DNA of 64,000 bases from Mantis religiosa (lineage: Eukaryota > Arthropoda > Insecta > Mantodea > Mantidae): positions 106,027,279 to 106,091,278 of the forward strand of contig CM060958.1 in the NCBI GenBank assembly GCA_030765055.1, given 5' to 3'. Made by a program: the position numbers and the translations under genes. Of this stretch, positions 46,095-56,620 are shown piece after piece. Within the stretch, counting starts at the first letter, position 1. Each line of letters starts with the position of its first letter. The notes below the pieces were generated by a model. That model ran no database searches. It saw only the letters and a program-made list of their open reading frames with translations, and was not told the origin of the DNA.

Positions 46095-46600
46095 AAACTG
46101 GACGTGGACGATATTGCCCGTGTCGTTACGAGCGTATTAAACGACGTATGAGAATAGCAGCTTTTCAGAGTGCCTTACTCTACACTCAAGGATCGCGTTC
46201 ATGCACATTAACGTCATGAAGCATTAGGAGGAGGAGTGTATAAATCAGTTGGTCATCCTACAGTGTTCAGTTTGGAGGAAGAGAAAGATTTAGTTTCCAG
46301 GTTAAAAAACTTGGCAACAAGAGGCTTTGCATTTACACCGGAGCAAAAATAAAGAAAAGCGTAGACCTATTGTAAAACTAAATTTTCGGAATAGTGAGTC
46401 AAGTGACCACTTGATTCCAGTCCAAATAGAGTGCAGTGATGAGGAAGATGCACCATGTGGATTTTGAATTAAAGTTTTATTCTCTGAAATCAGCAAACAA
46501 ATGATACTGGCTCAAATGCCAGAAATGTGGACTATGGGTTTCACGAAGTGTGCATTGGTGCAGTTCGTAAGAAAAGCTTCATTTGTGGCAAATGTATTTA
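46095..46600 (+). pseudogene. Pogo transposase, DDE core deleted
   Basis: The plus frames give KRNW...IARVVTSVLND and then RVPYSTLKDRVHAH with VGHPTVFSLEEEKDLVSRLK, the pipsqueak-like HTH and adjoining DNA-binding region of pogo transposases. About 60 bases later it passes into IPVQIECSDEEDAPCG and a C-terminal finger with CQKCGLWVS and KKSFICGKCI (CxxC...W...C...CxxC). The whole DDE_1 catalytic domain between them is missing. Frameshifts are present. Confidence 0.75.
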
Positions 46601-46712
46601 ATTAAAATGCAAAAGTACTGTGAGCGCTAATAGCCCCATGACTTCTGAAATATGCTTTCTGTGCAACATTCGCTGTTTTATTTGATCACAAATATAGTAA
46701 GTAAAATATGTG

Positions 46713-47191
46713 TTTGATGGATAGAGTCAACATGAAAAATTCAATGCCATGGCCGGGATTTGAACCACAGATCTCCTGGTTTCCGTCCAGTCCTCTTAAC
46801 CTTTGAGCTACCATGGTCAGCGCGCCGTCCTGACATTAAATTCTTCAGTTGACTCATATATTTCCCCGGTAGACCACTAGGGGTTCTCGCATCCGAGATA
46901 CACCGTTTGTGGTGACTTACTATTGTAAGTACTTAAGTCCTTGGACAAACGGTGTATCTCAGATGCGAGAGCCCCTAGTTGTCTACCGGAGAAATATATG
47001 AGTCAACTGGAGAATTTAATGACAGGAAGGCGCGTTGACCATGGTAGCTCAAAGGTTAAGAGCGACTGGACGGAAACCAGGAGATCCGTGGTTCAAATCC
47101 CGGCCATGGCATTGAATTTTTCATGTTGACTCTATCCATCAAAATATCTTAGCCTATATATGGCTAGTGTGGAGAAATGATTAATTTCCAT
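46713..47191. mobile_element. Palindromic tRNA-like element, locus B
   Basis: The left arm (46,713-46,910) and right arm (46,945-47,143) are inverted copies differing at about ten positions, separated by 34 bases. Each arm contains a tRNA-like module with A box TAGCTCAAAGGTTAAGAG and B box GGTTCAAATCCCGGC, so two PolIII promoters point outward. The right side extends to 47,191 (TTAGCCTATATATGGCTAG...AATTTCC), matching the outer end of locus A. The left side lacks this extension. An imperfect candidate TSD is AAAATATGTGTTT / AAAGTATGTGTGTTT. Confidence 0.85.
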
Positions 47192-47636
47192 CAATTAACT
47201 AAAGTATGTGTGTTTATAAATCTGTACGGTTTAAAGGATTAATAAAGACTGCTCTATATTTAACATAAAATTGTTTTATTTGTTTTATAACACCATGAAT
47301 TTGAAATGAGCGGAATACTCCCGCTCTACCCTATACGTAAACGCATACAAGTCAACCAATAATGAAGTTCATACGTCGCGGTGCATTTTTATATTACATT
47401 AGTAACTTATTTATTGCATTGGGAAAACTAACTGAGCTAAAATGATGGGGTTTTTACGGTTATGTTAGAGACATTACTGTCTACATTCCTCACACATCAC
47501 TTTTTGCAAAATATTGACTTTTATCTTAACGTAAATAGGGATTCAGTTGGCGCTCGTCACACAACACTATTAATATAACAACACCGCAGGGCTCTGATTG
47601 GTTGTTGAAAGACAAATGGCATCCCATTTGAAACAC

Positions 47637-48299
47637 ATTTAGATTTGGTAACCATCTCCGTGGCTATTGCAACCCTTAATGGGATAACTACTTACTGTCT
47701 TGGTTGCTTTTATAGCCGTTATTGGGCAACCGGCTACTTTGTAACCACTTAGTGTAGTCGTTACATTAATGCAACCGAACGTTATTTTCTGCCCCTTCCT
47801 ACTTCGTACGAAACAAGATAGGCTGTCGTTCACTTGGTTCCTACGGCGCCGTGCCAAACCAAGAGCATGCAGCGATATCTGCACTGGCTGATTAGTAATT
47901 GATCTAGCCTTCTACAAGATACAACAGGTGAGATAGAGTCAAATGTTGGCCAGCCTGTCTGGGTGCTGCAGAGGTCCGCATTGCGCAGGTTCCGCTACTG
48001 CTGTTGTAGATGTAAATAAAGTAAAAAGTTGTGTGTAAGGAGATCGGGGTGGAAGGTCGATAACTGGCGTGACGTCATTGCCTTACGATGTCCGCCTCAT
48101 TCATTCGCTCTTCACAACTATAAACTAAGTTTATTAACATCCTTTGGATCCAATACAATTCAAATAGTTCAGATCTTCCATATAATAGACAAGTTTTGCT
48201 TGTGCCTTATCTATTCATATAAGTTTCTGAATTTAGGACAGGTTTCTGTCAGTTTTTACGTAAGTTACATAATATATTTGTGATTTGGCTTGAAATATA
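47637..48299. other. Unassigned sequence between two family R elements
   Basis: An 81-residue minus frame (47,639-47,884) and an 84-residue plus frame (48,029-48,283) have no recognised motifs. A TGACGTCA site is at 48,070-48,077. Confidence 0.3.
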
Positions 48300-49095
48300 T
48301 CCATCATTACGTTTTCAAATGGGATGATGCTTGTCCTTGAGCGCTATTAGGTTAGCAACCAATCGGAATCCTGCGATGTCGTATTCCATTCCCCTATGTG
48401 GTGTGTGACGAGTGCCAAACTAATCAATTTCTAATAAATATATTCGCGCTAAGACAAAAATTCAGATTTTGCAAAAACTGATACACGAGGAAGGAGAGAG
48501 TAAAGTATCTAACGTAACCGTAAAAAACCATATTTTTAGCTCAAATAGTTTCCCAAATACAAATAAATAAATTAGATACCATTATACTATAACAATGCAT
48601 TGTGACGTAAGCACTGTAATGAATATCATTATTGGTTGTCATGTATGCGTGAACGTATATTTGGAATTACTCAGAACTGAAACGTAAACATTTGACATAA
48701 TCTGATAAAAGAAATATGTACTTTGAATAAGCCAAAGTGTTTGTTAAATTCGATGAGAGCAAACGATACACTTCTTGCTAGTACGGCAGAACGTGTCTGG
48801 TCACATTATATCTTTATTTATGAATGGTTCGTAATCTCTAGTTACTCTAGAGAGTTCAAAGCAGCATTATTCAGTTACTCTTCCATGAAAATGTATCAGC
48901 TGGATCAATGAGATCCGATCCACCTTCGCCCTTACTACTGCCAGAACAATCCAATAGAGTTAATGTTGGCTCAAATTATGTTGCAAACAGAAATATTTTT
49001 AAACTTACTGAAGTTGAAGGACTTATTCACGAAGAAATTAACAAGGAACACAACGAGACTGGGAATATAAAACTTACATGGGAATTTCGTTTTCA
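48300..49095 (+). mobile_element. Tc1/mariner-like element, family R copy 3
   Basis: An uninterrupted copy in the opposite orientation to copy 2. Near its end one plus frame reads LRPYYCQNNPIELMLAQI and the next FKLTEVEGLIHEEINKE, the C-terminal transposase segment with the NPIEL motif. Upstream coding is heavily decayed. I could not define TIRs. Confidence 0.65.
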
Positions 49096-49107
49096 GTTTG
49101 TTTAATT

Positions 49108-49305
49108 TTCGTTCCAACATTGTCATATCGGACGATGAATGAAATTAATCTCAAATGAGCCCACGGTCCATAGAGCCTAGAGTTACCTGACATTCATGGT
49201 TTAGGATAAAGGAAAACCTCCAAAAGAAACCTTCTCCAGATAACTCACCCTGACCAAGATTTGAACTCGGGACCTCTTGAACGTGAGACAAATACGTTGT
49301 CACAG
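49108..49305 (-). mobile_element. SINE family 1, head partly lost
   Basis: On the minus strand the B box region TTCAAGAGGTCCCGAGTTC is followed by the body (GAGTTATCTGGAGAAGG, TTTATCCTAAACCATGAATG, AGCTCTATG-like TAGGCTCTATGG, TTCATTCATCGTCCGATATG) and a 3' end AACATTGG. The A-box half of the head is unrecognisable. Confidence 0.8.
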
Positions 49306-49309
49306 ATGC

Positions 49310-50371
49310 GCGCTTCGTTTTCAATGATTTCTTTATAATTTCTAAACGGATAAAATACGCATAGGCGTTATCTTTAATCATATTTCTATACCTCAAATGC
49401 TCACATCTCCATTAATTAATTATTTTGGGCGCATATTAATATTAAAAATTATAGGGCTTAACCTGGTTGAAGGAAGTTCTCAATAAACCTATTTTATTAT
49501 CCTCTGATTTAAAATGTATGGTAATTTTTAATATTTTATATACTAATTAAGCATACGTTTTTGTAACACAATTTTGCGACATTAACTATTCCCAACATAT
49601 TCTTCATTGATGACTTGAATTGTAAAATAGTCTAATTTTTCAAATGATTTTTTTTTGTGGTAATTTAAAGGGAGGGGAATTTTATAGGCGTCACATAACG
49701 ACCAGCTCTTTAAAGCGCTACTGTATGCCCATATTTCTCGTTTACCGACAAGAATTGTTATATAAATGTTTAGCAGGATTACCAATCTTTTATGAGGAAA
49801 GGTTTTTTTGAAGAATGGGTTTGAATATAGCTAACACACCAGAGATTTTAAATGGTTTCATTTGTGTAGCCTCTTTAACTCTTATCGTGGGCTTTGTGTT
49901 GAGAAAAAACGCATCGACTGTAGTTTGTTGGGTTTTAATGAATTCTATCGTGAAAGACGCTCGCGCAGTCACTCCCCACATTCATCTAGAGTTAGCGAGG
50001 GTAGGGAAGGATTCTAATTAAAAAGGGAGCCCCAGCCCTAGTGGGGAATTGAATCCAGGACTTCTGTGTTTTACTTAGATTTTGATGTGTATTGTAACAC
50101 CTCACATGTGCTCCTTATGCATTTTCCTGATGCCAGCTAGAAGCTTTTGTTCTTTTGTTTAGCGTATTGTATAAAGTACTGGTACTTGATTCCAAGTTAT
50201 CTTGGTCTAATCATATTAATCATTTATGCACCCGGTTATCTCGAGTAATATTTTTATTTCGTCAACTTAGGACATTGATATCTGACTCCTTCCTTAAGCA
50301 ATTAATCATATTACGCTTTTTCATAATACACTAAAATATGGAGCAATGAGGCTAACATCGACAACATATCG
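49310..50371. other. Unassigned sequence
   Basis: No domain or repeat family is certain. A short tRNA-like B-box-like sequence (GTCCTGGATTCAATTCC, minus strand, near 50,045-50,061) may be a SINE relic. Confidence 0.3.
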
Positions 50372-50374
50372 TTA

Positions 50375-50758
50375 TGTCCGATTTCACCAAGAGATGTTAA
50401 GACTTAACACGAGTTTAGCAATAGTTATAACAAAAATTGTATTTCACGAACAAGTGCTAGCTTAACACTCGTGTTAAATCTATTGTTAAACTAACAAGCC
50501 ATATTTCTGTTGTTAAGTACTTAACCATTGTAAATAGTCAAGATGGCGGGGGTGAACGCAGCTATTGATGTCGATTTGCTATATTTAAGGCCGTCTAAAT
50601 GACATTCGTAATAGAGTATGGCCTATGAGGAGAAATGATTTTGAGGAGCTATCAGAAGGAAATGTTCTACAGAAGTATAGACTGTCGAACAAGTTGCTAT
50701 AAAGGTTACTGCGGAAGTACAGAGAAGTTAGAAAAAGCATAAAAAAATATGCCGATCA
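50375..50758 (+). mobile_element. PIF/Harbinger derivative, copy 2 (5' part)
   Basis: It begins TGTCCGATTTCACCAAGAG after TTA (50,372-50,374), matching the TIR and a TWA target. The transposase start MAGVNAAIDVDLLYL is present from ATG 50,543. The copy ends at about 50,758 after ATATGCCGATC, where the sequence switches to a mariner. The Myb part and right TIR are absent. Confidence 0.8.
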
Positions 50759-50759
50759 T

Positions 50760-51670
50760 ATACAATGGTTAAAAGGTGGGTTACAGAGTTTAAAATGGGA
50801 CGTACGAGCACTAGTGATGAGCCTCGCTCTAGACATCCTGTGGAAGTCACAACTCAAGAGATCATTGAAAAAAAATCGTAGTTTAGTACTGGAAGACCGC
50901 AGATTAAAGTTGTTTGAGATAGCAGAGAAGGTGAACGTATCAAAAGAACGTGCAGATAATATTTTAAGTAATGTTTTGGGCTTTCACAGGGTGTGCCGCG
51001 TTTGACACCTGATCAGAAGTTGTAAAAAAAAACCAACAAAAAAACAACAAAAAAACAACTGCTTCTGTTTAGAATTTGAAGCTCTACCGTGAAAATCCCA
51101 GTAAGTTTCTGAGAAGGCTTATTGCCATGGAAGAAACTTGGAATCATCACTACTCCAGAAATTAAATCACCATCAAAATAGTGGATTGCGCCCGGTGAAC
51201 CAACTCCAAAAAAAGGTGAAGTCAATTTTGTCATGTTTTCTAGGATGCACAGGAAATTATTTTTATTGAATATTTTCAAAAGGGTAAAAATATCACTGGT
51301 GACTACTACGCAAGCTTACTGCAAAGTTAGAGCGATGAGGTGAAAAGAAAAAGACCTCTTTTGGCAAAGAAAAACTGTTGTTTCTTCACGACAATGCTCC
51401 GGTCCATTGTTGAGTCATTGCAATGGGAAAAATTTGCGAATTAAGGTTCAAATTGCTTGAGCATCCACTCTGTTCGCCAGATCTACCACCCAGTGACTAC
51501 CACCTGTTCCCGTACCTCAAACATTTCTTGGAGGACGAAGACTACACAGCAACGAGGTCATTGATGCGTCAAGAGGCATCAAGTATTAGCTTTTCTGGAG
51601 ATTATATTGGGAAATAGAAAATTGTTTTTAGCTGAGGGGCCCCGGACTTGTCAGCTGGCCCTCGTATATA
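50760..51670 (+). pseudogene. Mariner transposase, 5'-truncated and decayed
   Basis: Frames show KRWVTEFKMGRTSTSDEPRS, LEDRRLKLFEIAEKVNVSKE (HTH), YRENPSKFLRRLIAMEETWNHHYS with the first catalytic position changed to Glu (MEET for DET), LHDNAPVHC and CSPDLPPSDYHLF with 34 residues between the last two Asp, then a TIR-like CAGCTGGCCCTCGTA at the right end. An A/C-rich insertion lies at 51,027-51,060. Its left TIR and first codons are replaced by Harbinger copy 2. Confidence 0.85.
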
Positions 51671-52495
51671 TCTACTTTTCTTAAAAAGTCGTTACACTTA
51701 TATATCTAATTTTGTAAAAATTATTCTTTAAAACGCTTATTTTGCACCTGCTACATGTTAGTCTTGACAAACATTTGCAGAAATTATCGTATTATAAATT
51801 TTGTTATAGGTACAAGGAGAATATGTGCATACAGTAGGATTTAAGTGATAGTCAAATGTTTTAAAATGGTCGAGATGCGAAGTTCCGTTCTTTTTATATG
51901 TCCGAGGGATAAAATGCCAATAAAGACTTCCCAATTGAGAAAAGTTTAAATATTGGAAAATTTTAACATAAAGGAATATCTGTAAATGGTCTACACTAAA
52001 AAAATTATTTGATATAAATTATGCATTTTAACAAGCTCTACACTTCTGTTGCAATATTTTGTACATCTCTTATGCTCTACCAGTTATATAACAGACATCT
52101 GGAGTAAAGAGGACTTCAAAGAATATACTCAGAAAATTCAAGATGTACATTTATTTTGTCATGAAAATATTTAAAACACATGGTATTCCAATCGAAATCG
52201 CAGCACGGTTTTGAGAAAATAAAAATTTTCGAGTTTGTTTTTCATTTAAAATGTACTTAGTATTTGACAAATATTTTGAAACTTTTTGCCACATTATTGA
52301 AGAACGCTAATTTTAAATCTAATGCTTGGTATTCCAGTTAGCTTTCGTTTTTAGCTTTTGCTGTTCACATACATTTAAAAAAGGTAGCCCTTTTTCTGTT
52401 TCTTTTCAATTAAGAGAGTCCCAAAACACATTTTCGGTGAAATATGGATGTAGATCTTTTGTGGAATGATATGCTTTTGTAGTTAAATACAGTGC
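51671..52495. other. Unassigned AT-rich sequence
   Basis: No motif, repeat family or regulatory signature was recognised. Confidence 0.35.
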
Positions 52496-53185
52496 GATCC
52501 ATATAAACCTGAACCATTTCAATAGGCCATAACTTTTGAACCAGTAATAGGACACACGTACAACTTTGGGAGAATATAATACACAATTGGAAGATTAAAT
52601 TACACTATTTAAAACTCGGACACAATGTTGAAAGTGTCCTCCACCAGCATCTATACATGTTTGCACTCGTGTCCTCATATTCTATGAAGTTTTACGGAGA
52701 GTATCCTCGCCAGTGTTACTTATTTCACTTCGAATGGATTCCTTTAGAACATCAATTGTCTGTGGTCTATTCTTGTACACTCTATATTTTAGATACCCCC
52801 ACAAGAAAAAATCCGGCGAGGTTAGGACAGGAGATGTGGGGAGCCACAGAGCTTTTAAGACTATTCGATTATCAAACAAACTGGTTACAAGTTCCAAGGT
52901 GTCACTAGATGTATGGCATATTGCTCCATCTTGCTGGAAATAATCTTCTCTCAATTCGATATCATTCAGCTGCTCCATAAATGTCATGAATATATCCATA
53001 GAAACTTCATTGTCTACAGTCGTGTCATATATAGATGCTGGTGCAGGACTTCCAACATTTTCTCTGAGATGTAAATAGTGTAATGTAATCTCCCAATTGT
53101 GTATTATATTCTCCCAAAGTTACACGTGTATCCCATTATTGGTTCAGAAGTTACGGCCTATTGAAATGGTTCAGGTTTATAGGTC
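52496..53185 (-). mobile_element. DDE transposon with about 115-bp TIRs, internally deleted
   Basis: The two ends are long inverted repeats: ATAAACCTGAACCATTTCAA, CTTTGGGAGAATATAATACA and ACATTACACTATTTA-like blocks occur in the same order from each end over roughly 115 bases. A transposase C-terminal fragment lies between them on the minus strand. Total length is only about 690 bp. The exact TSD was not resolved. Confidence 0.85.
52682..52999 (-). pseudogene. Tc1/mariner-superfamily transposase, C-terminal third
   Basis: The frame contains DYFQQDGAICHTS, then TSPDFFLWGYLKYRVYKNRP and DVLKESIRSEI. FQQDGA..H and DFFLWG.LK..VY typify the DDE_3-type transposases of insect elements paired with a DUF4817-like N-terminal HTH. 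The N-terminus and first catalytic Asp are deleted. Confidence 0.85.
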
Positions 53186-54153
53186 CAGGTTTCTAGTAGA
53201 GAAAGGAAACAAAAGTCATACCTAAGGTGTATTAAACAACTGAAAAACGTGCTAGGTTAGTTTCTCAACTAATTTCACCAATTCTTTGACTGCGATTTCA
53301 GTGAGGTAACTATCCTTTGTCTAGCTGTTTAGCTACGTCACTATTGATTTCGTAGTGTTTGCACATTTGTCTGCAGATATAACCTTGACATACTCCGTGC
53401 ATGGTCATGCTAGTGTTTTCAGTAGTCATACCAGAGCTAAATTATATAATATAGAAATTAAGAACCGCATAATCAGATTATCTTTCTATAAAATTCAGAA
53501 TTAAATATACATGCCATTCATAACCTGATTATTTTATATTTCTCAAATCGAAAATAATTCCTCAAATCTAATTTAATGAAGAATAAAGGTGATTGAAATA
53601 ACATAACAATGTAACATACGTTTATAATCACCAATTCTTTGAATATTCACCACCAAAAATTACCCAAATACACTAAACAAAAGCACCTTTTGCACCTTGA
53701 ATGCACTTACACGTGGTGCATGCATTTCTCCTTATCTCACAGTTTACTGTTATGACGTCATAATGGTAGGCTTTGTGGCAAGAGTACTTCAGAACCTTAT
53801 CATAATATTAGAACAATCGGTCACCTGTATAAGCACGTCATCCACAATTCAGTGTAGTAAACACTTCTTGATTTTGATGGCTTTCTCCATTAATTTTTAA
53901 TGAAAGTTTCTCATTTAATTTCTACAACGTTATACTCCATCCATGCTTACAGTGGGGACACACATAAACATTGCGGTTGTATCCCTCCGCCACTAAACAC
54001 TTCTTTACGTTCTCTGCTGTCAGATGTTTATATCTGACTCTTACCCAACCGGCATATCTTTCTCTGCAGCTCATGTTTAAATGTTTCGGAAGTTAATTAG
54101 AATATCTATTCACCCTGCTCATTACTTGAGCGTATCAAATAATCGTTGTTTTA
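53186..54153. other. Unassigned sequence with a small Cys-containing frame
   Basis: AT-rich, with a TGACGTCA at 53,753-53,760. Apart from the 50-codon frame at 53,922-54,074 nothing stands out. Confidence 0.35.
53922..54074 (-). CDS. 50-residue frame with a CxxC pair, doubtful
   Basis: An ATG-to-stop frame contains VYVCPHCKHGWSI near its end and further Cys at residues 3 and 26, so zinc binding is conceivable. Composition is protein-like (charged and aromatic residues mixed) and the local GC is above the flanks. It could be an exon or a relic of a mobile element; I do not recognise the family. Confidence 0.2.
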   Translation of the reverse strand: MSCRERYAGWVRVRYKHLTAENVKKCLVAEGYNRNVYVCPHCKHGWSITL

Positions 54154-55443
54154 AGGAGGGTGTCGTAAAGTTTTAATTATCATCCTTTAAAAAATGTGAT
54201 AGAGGGTTTGTGCTGACATGTGCTTGTTAGCTCTTCTCTGCGTAGTCGCCATCCAGATTTACACATTTTTCCCAGCGTTTCTTGACCTTCCGAGTACCTT
54301 GATTGCAGAAGTCATCAGAATTTGCTTTAAACCACTCTTCCACTTCATTAATGACGTCATTTGTGTTGTTAAATCGGAGACCACGCAACGGATTTTTCAT
54401 TTCCGGGAACAAGAAAAAGTCACTAGTTGCGAGATCGGGCGAATAAGGCGGATTTTATAAGGTATAAAAGCCACATTCCCTTGTTTTGTCAACTGCAACT
54501 TGAAATGAATGAGCTGGTGCATTGTCAGCCAGAAGACGAACACCTCTGGAGAGTACACCGCGTCATTTCTTAATCAGAGCTGCTCGTAACTTGTCCAGAA
54601 GATTGCAGTAGTATCTGCCAGTGATGGTTTGACCCTTGGCAAGGTAATCGTTAAGGATGACTCTACGACAGTTCCAGAAAACTGAAAGCATGATCTTCCC
54701 AGCTGACTTTTCACCTTTACCTTTTGGGGAGGGAGGGAATCGGCATGTTTCCATTCCACGCTCATGGTTTTTGTCTCTGGATCATAGTGATAGATCCAGG
54801 ATTCATCCGTGGTTCCCAGACGATCAGAAAAGTCATCTTTATCCTGTTCTAACAGCATCAACATCTGTCTTGAAAGATCACGCCGTTTTTGCTTTTGTAA
54901 AGGGGTTAGCAAACGTGGAACCCAGCGTGCAGGCACCTTAGACATGTGCAGTTCGTCATGAATAATTTTCCACACACTACCATAACTAAGACGTGTCTCA
55001 TTCATGATCATTTGGAAGGTTGCTCGTCCGTCTTCCAGTATTAAACACTCCACTTTCTTCACTGTGACAGCATCGTCTGTCATTGACGGTCTACCAACTC
55101 TTGCCTCATTTGTCAGGAACATGTGACCAGTTTGAAAACTCCTTTTCCACCTCACAATAGTGTCATACGATGGGCAATCATTTCCATAAACAGGCGTCAT
55201 CTCATCGTGGATTTCCCGGGGAGTTTTGCCCTTCAAATGCAAGAACTTGATGACACTACGAGCGTCGATTTTCTCGATCTTACACCTCAGTTAGTTCTGG
55301 CACTCACTGTAAAGAAACATAAGGACTAAAATCACTGAAATTACCAACATTACGTTCCGAGATATCAATGATGACACGGAAAAATTGTCAGCATTTTAGC
55401 ATAAAAAGTAGCGGGGATAATTAAAATTTACGACACCCCCTCG
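54154..55443 (-). mobile_element. Full-length mariner, best preserved in the window
   Basis: TIRs on each side read GGTGTCGTAAA-TTTTAATTATC, the right end being CGAGGGGGTGTCGTAAATTT (reverse complement) followed by TA at 55,444-55,445; the left end is slightly mutated. The 1.29-kb length and nearly continuous transposase mark it as a recent but dead copy. Confidence 0.92.
54210..55250 (-). pseudogene. Mariner transposase, DD34D, a few lesions
   Basis: The main frame runs 222 residues from 55,242 (TTG; no ATG is in frame upstream): KGKTPREIHDEMTPVYGND, the GRPS linker, RLSYGSVWKIIHDELHM (second HTH), WVPRLLTP linker, and TTDESWIYHYDPETK with the first Asp. A shift near 54,735 moves it to KIMLSVFWNCRRVILNDYLA. 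After one stop, RLLADNAPAHSF and NPPYSPDLATSDFFLF carry the other two Asp 34 residues apart, and it ends WEKCVNLDGDYAEKS. Lesions: one frameshift, two stops and no ATG. Confidence 0.93.
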
Positions 55444-55445
55444 TA

Positions 55446-56617
55446 CACACTGTAGAAACGAACTATTTCCACTTGTGCTTCAGTACTTCACTCACTCTAG
55501 AAGTTGTGTTAGGGCATGCTGCTGACATCCGTCCACACAAGAGATCGATCAGCAATAATACATGTTTTGCAGATCTGGCAGAACAGTTACAAAATGTATT
55601 GTACATTGTAGAGGTAGGGCAGTCACACTTAAAAGTCCGATAGAATACAAGAGTGTATTGTTTTCATTCATGAAACATATAAACAATGAATTAAATGTTT
55701 CGGTCATCACTATATAGGTATAGGTATGTAGTTATATCAGAAACGTTTACAAATAATGTTAAAAGTGTTTACGCCAGTAAGTGTGACTTTATATGCGCCC
55801 CTTTTGTAGGTAAAATGCGTATTTTTGTGGCAAAAGAAGTTTCAGCCTCTTTTAATGAGAATATTTCTGGGAAAAGATTGATGTTTCTTGAAAACGATAA
55901 TGTTGAAAAGTAAATACAAATGGGCTCCTTAGAACTTCTATTTCCTTTGCCTACAATGTTGTTTAATGATTGTTTTAGGTATCGTAGATTCTGCTCCTTT
56001 CATCCTTTAATAAAAAGGCAGATGATTACAAAAAGTTACCTTCAGCAAAGCTATACGCTTTCAAGGAACTGAAAGGGATATCAATTTTCTTATTCCATCT
56101 TCCTGCCTTTCTATCTTGTAAAGTAGAGGGGGAAATATAAAGAGACGTAAGAAAAGAAATTGCTGGTTGGAGAATACGTTATTTGTTACGTCAAAACTGG
56201 GTCCAGTTATTAAACTTCACAAAAAGTATTTTCACTTTATATGTTACGTGAGTAATAAGCAAGAAACCTGTGATATTCCAAAAGTAACTTAATGTCAAGA
56301 TTTTAGAGGAAATATACGTTTTTAACCCAAGAGAAAGTAAAAATAAACTTTGTGTGTGTTTTTTACCAAAGTGAAACTTTGGTTAAAAAGCAAAGTTGGT
56401 ATTTTAGTTCAGCATCATCTAAGGATGCCAGAAGAAGATTTTCAATAAAGTATCCCATTCCAAACTAGTCTTTAAATGGAAACATTTTCAAGAATATTAC
56501 ATTCTCAATGGCTCTAATTATTTCTATTAAAATATCTAAAACGTTATTTGTGGCTGGCCCCAAACAAAAACTTGTTTATAGATTTTATAATGTTGGTTAT
56601 TAAAACTGGAACAATTT
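55446..56617. other. Unassigned AT-rich sequence
   Basis: A 72-residue plus frame (55,695-55,913) has no motif. No repeats matching other regions of the window were found. Confidence 0.35.
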
Positions 56618-56620
56618 TAA

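Larger units (their letters stand above)
45544..47331 (+). mobile_element. Pogo-like DNA transposon hosting a palindromic SINE
   Basis: TIRs GGGTAGAGCGGGGCTATTCC and its inverted partner (GGGTAGAGCGGGAGTATTCC) lie between TA at 45,542-45,543 and 47,332-47,333. The phrase GGGCTATTCC also recurs internally near 45,938. It retains the ends of a pogo transposase and contains the tRNA-like palindrome at 46,713-47,191. It is itself inserted in a family R element. Confidence 0.88.
44990..47636 (-). mobile_element. Tc1/mariner-like element, family R copy 2, split by pogo
   Basis: On the minus strand the copy runs from 47,636 to 47,334, is interrupted by pogo (45,544-47,331), and resumes at 45,541 down to 44,990. 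Both halves match the uninterrupted copy at 48,300-49,095 in order (for example TTTTTGCAAAATATTGAC on one side, TGTTTGCTCTCAAATTTAAC on the other). The right-hand half on the minus strand encodes LPPYYCQYNPNELMWAQI, KLTEAERLIHEEIDKV and SEPIIILQYSDDESDEL, the C-terminus of a Tc1/mariner-related DDE transposase in which NP.E holds the catalytic Glu. Frames are broken. Confidence 0.7.

Noticed and set aside
38865..49095. Family R repeats considered as piggyBac because of an acidic DDESDE segment
   Set aside because: The NPIEL.WAQ and LIHEEID segments fit the Tc1/mariner-related DDE family better; no piggyBac TTAA ends were found.
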